From: UBA9715 sp964553375
GTDB taxonomy: Bacteria > Actinomycetota > Coriobacteriia > Coriobacteriales > Eggerthellaceae
Direction: 5' to 3'
Assembly (NCBI GenBank): GCA_964553375.1
Contig: CAZKKN010000090.1
Span: 1-5,036, forward strand
DNA length: 5,036 nucleotides
Positions 1 to 5,036 of this stretch are shown in pieces (within the stretch, counting starts at the first letter, position 1; every line of letters begins with the position of its first letter). The notes under the pieces are model-generated. The model was given only the letters and a program-made list of their open reading frames with translations, did not search any database and had not been told where the DNA came from. Both the position numbers and the translations under genes were made by a program.

Positions 1-52
1 CCATCATCCCCGTCCCCTGACATAATCTGCCGCCATCCCCGTCCCCTGACAT
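1..52. repeat. Pair of 19-bp direct repeats, 29-bp period
   Basis: The 19-mer CATCCCCGTCCCCTGACAT occurs at 5-23 and again, identically, at 34-52, separated by 10 nt. Extending left to 1-23 and 30-52 gives 21 of 23 matches. On the minus strand the unit reads ATGTCAGGGGACGGGGATG. A shortened third relative (CATCCC then TTGACAT) lies at 118-130. The repeat and spacer lengths do not fit a CRISPR array. Intergenic units with a GGGGACGGGG-like core resemble REP-type repeats mobilised by Y1/RAYT transposases in other bacteria. That link is from memory and inference, and no such transposase is in the window. The array may continue beyond the left edge. Confidence 0.75.
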
Positions 53-130
53 GCAACCATTGTGAGCGGCAAACCTCCCGAGGTGCCTTCAGATACCCCG
101 CCTTTGCACCAAGCATGCATCCCTTGACAT

Positions 131-167
131 GCATAAAAGCCCTGGCGTGCATCCAGGGCTTTTATGC
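131..167 (-). terminator. Intrinsic terminator of the aro-efp cluster, probably bidirectional
   Basis: A perfect 15-bp inverted repeat (131-145 with 153-167) encloses a 7-nt loop. On the minus strand the GC-rich inner stem AGCCCTGG/CCAGGGCT is followed by TTTT, then ATGC, with the matching AAAA on the other arm. The structure would therefore terminate transcription from either side. It lies 38 nt past the efp stop codon and is the natural end of the minus-strand transcript. The U-tract is only four bases and is itself paired in the stem, so efficiency is uncertain. Confidence 0.8.
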
Positions 168-177
168 GGACGAAGCA

Positions 178-205
178 GTTTCGGCGATTGTCAAATCGCC
201 GAAAC
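178..205 (-). other. Perfect 12-bp hairpin touching the efp stop codon
   Basis: GTTTCGGCGATT at 178-189 pairs perfectly with AATCGCCGAAAC at 194-205 around a 4-nt loop. The base of the stem is the nucleotide directly after the efp TAG (208-206). No T-tract follows on either strand, so it is not a canonical intrinsic terminator. It may protect the 3' end from exonucleases, act in tandem with the 131-167 terminator, or be a small palindromic repeat. The structure is seen directly; the role is inference. Confidence 0.6.
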
Positions 206-766
206 CTAGAGTCGTTTGACGAAACGCCCGTCGCGCGTATCGATCTGCAGCACATCGCCCACTTCCACATACATGGGAACCTGCACCACAGCACCCGTCT
301 CCAGGGTGGCGGGCTTGTTGGAGCCCTGCACGGTGTCGCCCTTGAAGCCCGGCTCGGTCTCGGTGACCTCAAGCTCCACGAACATGGCAGGCTCCAGACC
401 GATGAGCTCCTCGCCTGCATACTGCAGGGTTACCTCGTCGTTCTCCTTCAGCCATTTGGCCACATCCCCCACGATGTCGGCACTGATGGCCTCCTGCTCA
501 TAGGTGTTGTTGTCCATGAAGTTGTAATCGGCCCCGTCGTTGTAGAGATACTGCATCTTGCGCGTTTCCATGCGGACGGAATCGAACTTAGTGCCCGCAT
601 TGAACGTGTTATCCACCACGCGCCCGGTCTTCACGTCGCGCAGCTTGGTGCGCACAAACGCGCCGCCCTTACCAGGCTTTACATGTTGGAACTCGATGAT
701 GGTCCACAACTTGCCGTTGTATTCGATGCACATGCCGTTCTTGAAATCTGCCGTGGAGATTGCCAT
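206..766 (-). CDS. efp: Translation elongation factor P
   Basis: EF-P binds between the ribosomal P and E sites and promotes peptide bond formation at consecutive prolines. The 186-residue product is full length for the family. It has an N-terminal KOW-like domain (about 1-62, with the loop HVKPGKGGAFVRTK), a central OB domain (about 65-126) and a C-terminal OB domain (about 128-186). The last contains the family signature starting at K151 (KPATLETG, then VPMYVEVGD). Lys33 at the loop tip is the residue that carries post-translational modifications in other bacteria. The loop reads PGKGG, not the actinobacterial PGKGP, so whether Lys33 is modified is open. No EpmA, EarP or YmfI-like modifier gene is visible. 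The ATG at 766 follows an AGGGG and lies 33 nt after the aroQ-peptidase stop, so the two are very probably co-transcribed. Transcription should end in the hairpins at 131-205. Confidence 0.97.
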   Translation of the reverse strand: MAISTADFKNGMCIEYNGKLWTIIEFQHVKPGKGGAFVRTKLRDVKTGRVVDNTFNAGTKFDSVRMETRKMQYLYNDGADYNFMDNNTYEQEAISADIVGDVAKWLKENDEVTLQYAGEELIGLEPAMFVELEVTETEPGFKGDTVQGSNKPATLETGAVVQVPMYVEVGDVLQIDTRDGRFVKRL

Positions 767-771
767 AGGTA

Positions 772-776
772 CCCCT
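772..776 (-). promoter_or_regulatory. Ribosome binding site of efp
   Basis: AGGGG on the minus strand, 5 nt before the efp ATG. It lies inside the 33-nt gap after the upstream gene, which is too short to suggest a separate promoter. A second purine run (AGGACGA, 778-784) lies just upstream. Confidence 0.6.
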
Positions 777-799
777 GTCGTCCTGCTTTTTCCAAACCG

Positions 800-2662
800 T
801 TAGATTATAACCATTTCGTGGGTGCTTTGAGTGAAAACGTCGAATCCGTTGGCGGTGATCACGCCGAAATCCTCAAGGCGCATGCCGAAACGCCCGGGGA
901 TGTAGATGCCCGGCTCCACCGTGACCACGTTGCCCTCGGACAAGGGAAGCTCGTTTTTGGGACTGAGCACGGGCAGCTCGTGGACATCGAGCCCCACGCC
1001 ATGACCAAGGCCGTGGCCCATCATGCCGCCGAAGCCGTTGTCGGCCAGCACCGCCTCGGCCGCCTCGTGGACCTCCTTGCCGGTGATACCCGGAACCAAA
1101 AGCCCCTGGGCCAGCTCGTTGGCCGAACGGATGGCGTCCCAAGCGTTGCTCATCTCTATATCCGGCTCGCCCAGAAAGACCGTGCGGGTCATGTCGGAAC
1201 AGTAGCCGAAGGCCTTGGCGCCGAAGTCGAGCACCACGCACTGACCGGCCTCAAGCCGGGTATCTCCGGGGATGGCATGGGGGTCTGCGCCGTTTGCCCC
1301 GGTGGCCACGATGGAACGGAAGGCAAGCTCCCGAGCGCCATGGCGTGCCATGAAATCCTCCAGCTCCAGCTGGACCTCGCGCTCGGTCATCCCGGGCTCC
1401 ATGTATTCCACGATGTGGCTGAAAGCCGCATCGGTGATGACCTGGGCGGCTTTCATGCGGGCAACCTCGCCGGAATCCTTCACGGCCCGCAGCTTCAGCA
1501 CCACATCGCTTGTGGGCGCCAAGCCCTCGGCCTGGAATTGCTCGACCATCTTCACGAACTCGGCATAGGTGATGGTGTCTTCGATGCCCAGCTTACCGCC
1601 GAACTCGCTTTCGCCGTCTTGGGTCAGGATGTCATAGGCGAATCGCGCGTGGCTCACGGCCTCATCGCTGACCATGATGGGGCTTTGCGCCTGAGCGATG
1701 GCCTGGCGAAACGCGTTGGCGTAGCGCGAATCGGTGTGGAGCACCGCCATATTGGCCGCCACCAGGAGGCCGTGGGCGCGCTCCTCATCCATCACGCCGT
1801 CCAAGGCCGTAAGCCAGTGGATGTTCGCGGTATCGCGCACGAGCAGGGCACCCACTCCCAATCGCGAGCAGGCCAAACGCAGCAGGGTTTGGCGTTCCTC
1901 GGAAACACCGGCAACATCGAGCTCCTCCACCGAAGCACGGAAAGGCTCAAGCAGATCTGCGGCTGGCCCGCGGGTATCCTTCGAAGCCACGCCATGGGCA
2001 CCGAAGGAGGCGTTGGCGTGCCGGGCGCGACTGAGGGCCGCATTGCGCTTGGTTTGCTCGCCGAGGAGGCCGTCGCGGAAAAGCTTACCTGTCCCATCGC
2101 TCGCGCCTGCCGCACCTGCGCCCCCGGCGAACTCTCCCAGCGCCTCTTCGCCCAGGCCATCGGCCACCACGATGGCGGGATGGCCTTCGAGCTTCTCTTC
2201 GAAGCCCTCTCCCAGGCGACGGAAGTCGGTGCGTTCGCGCAGGATGTCCACAGCCCGCAGGTAGCCGTCGGTGCCCAAACCCTTAACCTGGGCCACGCAG
2301 GCCGGTGCGATGACCGAGATGCTACGGAACGGCTCGCGCTCATCGATGGCGGAGATATGCACCTCCACCACAGGGATGCTCACCGACCCCACGGCGTCGC
2401 GCAGCGCGTAGGAATAGTGGGTGTGAGCACCTGGGTTGTAAACGATGGCATCGTATTTGGCGGGCGCCTTGTGAATCTTCTCGATGAGCTTCCCCTCGCT
2501 GTTGGACTGGTAGCAATCCACCTGAATGCCGAAGCGAGCGCCGTAATCCGCGATGTCCTCCTCCACCGAGGCGAGGGTCTGCCGCCCGTAGATCTGCGGT
2601 TCGCGCACCCCCAGCATATCGAGGTTAGGGCCGTTCATAACGAGAATCTTGGATATCACCAT
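800..2662 (-). CDS. aroQ: Fusion: type II 3-dehydroquinate dehydratase + M24 Xaa-Pro-type metallopeptidase
   Basis: This is one 620-residue reading frame with two complete enzyme modules. Residues 1-147 are an AroQ-type dehydratase (3-dehydroquinate to 3-dehydroshikimate, shikimate pathway step 3). It has NGPNL with N10, LGVRE with R20, the catalytic-type Tyr25 in IYG, NPGAHTH (N76, H82), D89, EVHIS (E100, H102) and R113, matching the known active-site set. Residues 148-255 are a linker rich in Ala, Gly and charged residues. Residues from about 256 to 390 resemble the creatinase/prolidase N-terminal domain. Residues from about 391 to 615 are the M24 pita-bread fold with all five metal ligands in place: D479, D490, H554, E583 and E597, plus H462 and H561. 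The predicted role is an aminopeptidase P or prolidase cleaving Xaa-Pro bonds; substrate size cannot be told from sequence. The ATG at 2662 is chosen because AroQ homology begins there and AGGAGG lies 9 nt upstream. The frame is open 32 codons further, but with no ribosome site or homology. In M. tuberculosis aroQ and pepQ are near neighbours in the same cluster, so the fusion joins cluster members. Confidence 0.93.
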   Translation of the reverse strand: MVISKILVMNGPNLDMLGVREPQIYGRQTLASVEEDIADYGARFGIQVDCYQSNSEGKLIEKIHKAPAKYDAIVYNPGAHTHYSYALRDAVGSVSIPVVEVHISAIDEREPFRSISVIAPACVAQVKGLGTDGYLRAVDILRERTDFRRLGEGFEEKLEGHPAIVVADGLGEEALGEFAGGAGAAGASDGTGKLFRDGLLGEQTKRNAALSRARHANASFGAHGVASKDTRGPAADLLEPFRASVEELDVAGVSEERQTLLRLACSRLGVGALLVRDTANIHWLTALDGVMDEERAHGLLVAANMAVLHTDSRYANAFRQAIAQAQSPIMVSDEAVSHARFAYDILTQDGESEFGGKLGIEDTITYAEFVKMVEQFQAEGLAPTSDVVLKLRAVKDSGEVARMKAAQVITDAAFSHIVEYMEPGMTEREVQLELEDFMARHGARELAFRSIVATGANGADPHAIPGDTRLEAGQCVVLDFGAKAFGYCSDMTRTVFLGEPDIEMSNAWDAIRSANELAQGLLVPGITGKEVHEAAEAVLADNGFGGMMGHGLGHGVGLDVHELPVLSPKNELPLSEGNVVTVEPGIYIPGRFGMRLEDFGVITANGFDVFTQSTHEMVII

Positions 2663-2785
2663 GGCGTATAGCCTCCTGGTTCGAACAGAGCAATCCTTGT
2701 CATTGTACTGCGCAGGCTGTACCGGCGAAACAATGCGCAGAACCTGCACAGAGCGCACAAAACGCCTGGAGCCCAGCCGCGGCAG
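2663..2785 (-). promoter_or_regulatory. 123-nt gap with inverted repeat and weak promoter-like box
   Basis: This is the only sizeable gap inside the cluster. On the minus strand a 7-bp inverted repeat, CTGCGCA (2740-2734) and TGCGCAG (2714-2708), has a 19-nt spacer. It is directly followed by TACAAT (2707-2702), a 5-of-6 match to the -10 consensus. The only -35-like hexamer (TTGTTT) is 20 nt upstream of that box, which is too far for a good sigma-70 promoter. The arrangement could be an internal promoter with an operator over it, or a weak hairpin in a continuous mRNA. No T-run follows the repeat, so it is not a terminator. Confidence 0.25.
2672..2677 (-). promoter_or_regulatory. Strong Shine-Dalgarno fixing the aroQ-peptidase start
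   Basis: A perfect AGGAGG on the minus strand sits 9 nt before the ATG at 2662. It is the strongest ribosome binding site in the window. It settles the start against the in-frame GTG at 2758, which has no comparable site and would add 32 residues unlike any AroQ N-terminus. Confidence 0.85.
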
Positions 2786-3877
2786 CTACCAGGCCTTCAA
2801 AGCAGCAAGCAGCTCTTCCTCGCCGATCGTCTCCACCGACCAGCGACCCACATCGGACACGAGGACGAAGCGCACCGCGCCGCCGCGGGATTTCTTGTCA
2901 TGCTTCATAGCCTGCAGAAGCGCCGACGGCTCAGCTCGCCAATCAAAGGCGGGAAGGCCCAAGCCGTCCAGAAGCTCCCCCACCGCCTGGGTGAAGGCCG
3001 GCGTTGCACCGCGCGCCTCGGCGAGCTCCGAGGCGAACCGCATGCCCTCGGCCACAGCCGCCCCGTGGGAAAACGTGCCGTAACCGGCCAGAACCTCAAT
3101 GGCATGGCCCAGGGTATGGCCGTAATTCAGGCACTCGCGCACCCCGGCGCTCTCGGTCTTATCCTGAGCGACCACATCGGCCTTGAACACCACGCAGCGC
3201 TTGATGGCCTGGGCGGTGACCTCTGGGTCGCGCTGACTCAAAGCCGCTGCGTTGGCGGAGAGCCAGAAGAAGAAATCGTCGGAATCTATAACGGCCGACT
3301 TCGCTATCTCCGCACAGCCACAGCGCCACTCCCGCTCCGAAAGCGTTGCCAGAACGTCCGTGTCGGCGCAGACGAAAGCCGGCTGATAGAACGCCCCCAC
3401 AAGGTTCTTCCCCTCGGGGAGATTCACAGCGGTCTTGCCTCCTACCGAGGAGTCAACCATGGCCAGAAGCGTGGTGGGCACCTGTACCACGGGAACCCCG
3501 CGCATATAGGTGGCGGCCACGAACCCGGCCAGATCCCCCACCACACCGCCGCCCAAGGCCACAACCAAGCTGTCGCGCCCGAAGGAAAGCTGGGCCATGG
3601 CCGACCAAAGCTCGGCAGCCACCGCCGGGGATTTCGTCTCCTCGCCCGCCGGCACCACCGCCTCATTCACCGCGAAGCCCGCCTGGGAAAGGGCGTCCTT
3701 CGCTTTCGGAAGGTAGAGCGGAGCCACGTTGGCATCGGTCACCACGAGCACATCCCGCGTGTGCTCCAAAGCGGGAACCTCTCGCAACGACCGGCCGAGT
3801 TCCTCTAAAATACCCGAACCGATGCGCACTCCATAGGGAGCCTCGCCGGGAAGGCCGACTATCACCTTTGTCGCCAC
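2786..3877 (-). CDS. aroB: 3-dehydroquinate synthase
   Basis: This enzyme converts DAHP to 3-dehydroquinate using NAD+ and a divalent metal (shikimate pathway step 2, cytosolic). The product is 363 residues, normal for the family. Visible motifs are the NAD-binding GGGVVGDLAGF (109-119), PTTLLAMVDSSVGGK (134-148), KNLVGAFYQP (157-166), R247 before NYGHTLGHAIE (251-261), SHG (270-272) and KHDKK (325-329). The metal ligands by family alignment are E190, H254 and H271, all present. The segment round E190 reads CGCAEIAKSA, whereas many homologues have a form like SGFAEVIKYG, a mild variant that keeps Glu and Lys. The start is a GTG at 3877, preceded by AAGGAAGG inside the end of aroK. The gene overlaps aroK by 16 nt in another frame, implying translational coupling. 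Confidence 0.97.
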   Translation of the reverse strand: MATKVIVGLPGEAPYGVRIGSGILEELGRSLREVPALEHTRDVLVVTDANVAPLYLPKAKDALSQAGFAVNEAVVPAGEETKSPAVAAELWSAMAQLSFGRDSLVVALGGGVVGDLAGFVAATYMRGVPVVQVPTTLLAMVDSSVGGKTAVNLPEGKNLVGAFYQPAFVCADTDVLATLSEREWRCGCAEIAKSAVIDSDDFFFWLSANAAALSQRDPEVTAQAIKRCVVFKADVVAQDKTESAGVRECLNYGHTLGHAIEVLAGYGTFSHGAAVAEGMRFASELAEARGATPAFTQAVGELLDGLGLPAFDWRAEPSALLQAMKHDKKSRGGAVRFVLVSDVGRWSVETIGEEELLAALKAW

Positions 3878-4452
3878 AGCACACCTTCCTTCTTCAAGAT
3901 GTCCATAGCCGTGCGCGCCAGCTGCCCGGCATTGCGCCCAGCGGTATCGATGGTGGCATTTGCCACCTCCTCATAAAACGGCAGGCGCGAAACGATGACC
4001 TGCTGAGCCCGCTCCAAGTCGCCGAAAAGCGGCCGGGTGGACGTGTCGGAGATGCGCGAGGCCGCCTCGGCGGCCGTCACCTCCAAATAGATCACAAAGC
4101 CGTTCTCTTGCAGGATCTGCCGGTTGCGCGGGGAAAGCACCACCCCGCCCCCGCAGGAGATGAGCCGCGGCTCCTCTTGGGCGAGCTCTTCGAGCACCGC
4201 CGTCTCCACGGCGCGAAAGCCCTCTTCGCCCGATTCCTCGAAGATCTGGGATACCTTGCGATCGCACGTGCGCTCGATGTACATATCCATGTCGATGGAG
4301 GCGATATTCGCGAAACGGGCGAGCTTGCGAGCGACCGAAGTCTTGCCCGCCCCCATGAATCCCACGAAGAACACCGGACGCTCCAAGACGTAGCGAGGCT
4401 CGCTGGGCCCGGCTTTGGGCTTGCGGAAATCGAAAACCGGTTGATCCGCCAT
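3862..4452 (-). CDS. aroK: Shikimate kinase
   Basis: This enzyme phosphorylates shikimate at the 3-hydroxyl with ATP (shikimate pathway step 5). The product is 196 residues with the ATG start. It has the Walker A loop GFMGAGKT (31-38), the shikimate-binding D54/D56 pair in IDMD, GFR with R80, the GGG of SCGGGVV (101-103), the LID arginine R140 in STRPLF, and R156 in SRLPFY. The core therefore looks complete and active. About 26 residues precede the first beta strand (PVFFVGF), longer than the few residues usual in AroK, giving a Pro/Lys-rich N-terminal tail. The ATG at 4452 lies 2 nt after the aroC stop. A GTG at 4458 is in frame and overlaps that stop as GTGA, so it is a possible alternative start adding two residues. 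The end overlaps aroB by 16 nt. Confidence 0.95.
   Translation of the reverse strand: MADQPVFDFRKPKAGPSEPRYVLERPVFFVGFMGAGKTSVARKLARFANIASIDMDMYIERTCDRKVSQIFEESGEEGFRAVETAVLEELAQEEPRLISCGGGVVLSPRNRQILQENGFVIYLEVTAAEAASRISDTSTRPLFGDLERAQQVIVSRLPFYEEVANATIDTAGRNAGQLARTAMDILKKEGVLWRQR
3884..3891 (-). promoter_or_regulatory. Ribosome binding site of aroB, inside aroK
   Basis: AAGGAAGG on the minus strand lies 6 nt before the GTG start of aroB and within the last codons of aroK. It supports the GTG as the true start, since no alternative in-frame ATG with a ribosome site is seen just upstream. Confidence 0.75.
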
Positions 4453-4454
4453 GG

Positions 4455-5036
4455 TCACCGCGCCGCCGTTTTCAGCCGCTGACGATAGGCGGCCAAAGAA
4501 GCCTTTATATCGGCCATGTTGTCGTGACCGAACTTCTCCAAGTATGCCTGAGCCAAGGCGAAGGCCACCTCGGATTCCGCCACCACCGCGGCGGCCGGCA
4601 CCGCGCACACGTCGCTGCGCTCTTTAGAGGCCTCCTGAGGTTGCAGGGTGTCCAGGTCGATCGTCTGCAGCGGGGTCATAAGCGTAGGGATAGGCTTCAT
4701 GGCGCAGGTCACGATGAGGGGCATGCCCGTGGTCATGCCGCCCTCCAATCCGCCGGCATTGTTGCTGGCGCGGGTGAAACCGCTGGCGGCAAGGGTGATA
4801 GGGTCGTGGACCTGGGAGCCGGGCAGCCGCGCCGCCTCGAAGCCAAGGCCGAATTCCACCCCTTTGATGGCCGGGATGGAGAAAAGGGCCGCCCCCACGC
4901 GGCTGGTGATGCGCTCGTCGGCCGTGGCATAGCCGCCCAGGCCGGGCACCAGGCCGCGGACCACCACGCGGAATGTCCCGCCCAGGCTCTCGCCCAGTTC
5001 GCGGGCCTTATCTATCTCGGCCCGCATGGCATCGGC
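4455..5036 (-). CDS. aroC: Chorismate synthase, C-terminal part (runs off the right edge)
   Basis: This enzyme makes chorismate from EPSP by 1,4-elimination of phosphate and needs reduced FMN (last shikimate pathway step). 193 residues are visible, roughly the C-terminal half of a protein usually about 350-400 long. The frame stays open through the window edge, so the Met at 5027 is internal. In visible numbering the motifs are GESLGG (15-20), IPAIKGVEFGLGF (54-66), NNAGGLEGG (92-100), KPIPT (114-118) and the late signature ERSDVCAVPAAAVVAE (139-154), which includes the conserved R-S-D. E156 follows where a hydrophobic residue is more usual. The N-terminal catalytic histidine region cannot be assessed. 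The gene ends in TGA at 4457-4455, 2 nt before the aroK ATG, so translation is probably coupled. Confidence 0.96.
   Translation of the reverse strand, partial: ADAMRAEIDKARELGESLGGTFRVVVRGLVPGLGGYATADERITSRVGAALFSIPAIKGVEFGLGFEAARLPGSQVHDPITLAASGFTRASNNAGGLEGGMTTGMPLIVTCAMKPIPTLMTPLQTIDLDTLQPQEASKERSDVCAVPAAAVVAESEVAFALAQAYLEKFGHDNMADIKASLAAYRQRLKTAAR

Noticed and set aside
1..52. CRISPR-like repeat-spacer pair
   Set aside because: The repeat is 19 bp with a 10-nt spacer and only two full copies are present. CRISPR spacers are far longer, and no cas gene is in the window.
60..69. TTGTGAGCGG, resembling half of the lac operator
   Set aside because: This is a ten-base match to one half only, with no matching second half and no relevant gene nearby. 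It is best read as chance.
124..129. Consensus TTGACA as a plus-strand -35 box
   Set aside because: No acceptable -10 sequence lies 16-18 nt downstream, and the region there is the terminator hairpin.
4..420. 138-codon minus-strand frame across the non-coding end and the efp 3' part
   Set aside because: It crosses both hairpins and overlaps efp in another frame, with an Arg/Ser/Cys-rich translation typical of a shadow frame and no ribosome site noted.
164..2671. 835-codon open frame on the plus strand, opposite efp and the aroQ-peptidase gene
   Set aside because: It lies in exact codon register with both genes, so a stop can arise only where the sense gene uses TTA, CTA or TCA, codons that GC-rich genes avoid. 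Its translation is His/Gly/Leu-rich with no recognisable domain, while both minus-strand genes are clearly real. It is a shadow produced by codon bias.
2660..2758. 32-residue upstream extension of the AroQ fusion from a GTG at 2758
   Set aside because: The AGGAGG at 2672-2677 and the AroQ family start both point to the ATG at 2662; the extra residues resemble nothing and lack a ribosome site.
2900..3808. 302-codon plus-strand frame opposite aroB
   Set aside because: It has the same in-register antisense cause, no domain, and lies wholly inside a well-supported aroB.

Overview
The window is a GC-rich stretch carrying five co-directional genes, all on the minus strand. They are read from right to left as aroC (3' part only), aroK, aroB, an aroQ::M24-peptidase fusion, and efp. 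The order matches the aroC-aroK-aroB-aroQ-pepQ-efp(-nusB) cluster known from Actinomycetota such as Mycobacterium tuberculosis. Together with the high GC and an actinobacterial-looking EF-P N-terminus, this points to an actinobacterium. My best guess is a Coriobacteriia/Eggerthellaceae-type organism, because the EF-P loop is PGKGG and not the PGKGP typical of mycobacteria and corynebacteria. The taxonomic call is inference.

Layout. 4455-5036 holds the C-terminal half of chorismate synthase, running off the right edge. 3862-4452 is shikimate kinase, starting 2 nt after the aroC stop. 2786-3877 is 3-dehydroquinate synthase, with a GTG start overlapping the aroK end by 16 nt. 2663-2785 is a 123-nt gap with a strong Shine-Dalgarno, a 7-bp inverted repeat and a weak -10-like box. 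800-2662 is one continuous 620-codon gene joining a complete type II 3-dehydroquinate dehydratase to a complete creatinase-N/M24 metallopeptidase through a linker of about 108 residues. 206-766 is elongation factor P. 1-205 is non-coding: a perfect 12-bp hairpin touching the efp stop codon, a perfect 15-bp hairpin that looks like a bidirectional intrinsic terminator, and two copies of a 19-bp direct repeat with a degraded third copy.

How the genes work together. AroB (step 2), AroQ (step 3), AroK (step 5) and AroC (step 7) of the shikimate pathway are encoded here; AroE and AroA are not in the window. EF-P and the peptidase belong to proline-related protein metabolism: EF-P relieves ribosome stalling at polyproline, and the M24 enzyme is predicted to cleave Xaa-Pro bonds. 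The main unusual features are the AroQ-peptidase fusion, the EF-P loop variant, and the end of the cluster after efp, where hairpins and repeats replace the nusB gene often found next. No mobile-element gene, CRISPR array, tRNA or rRNA was seen.
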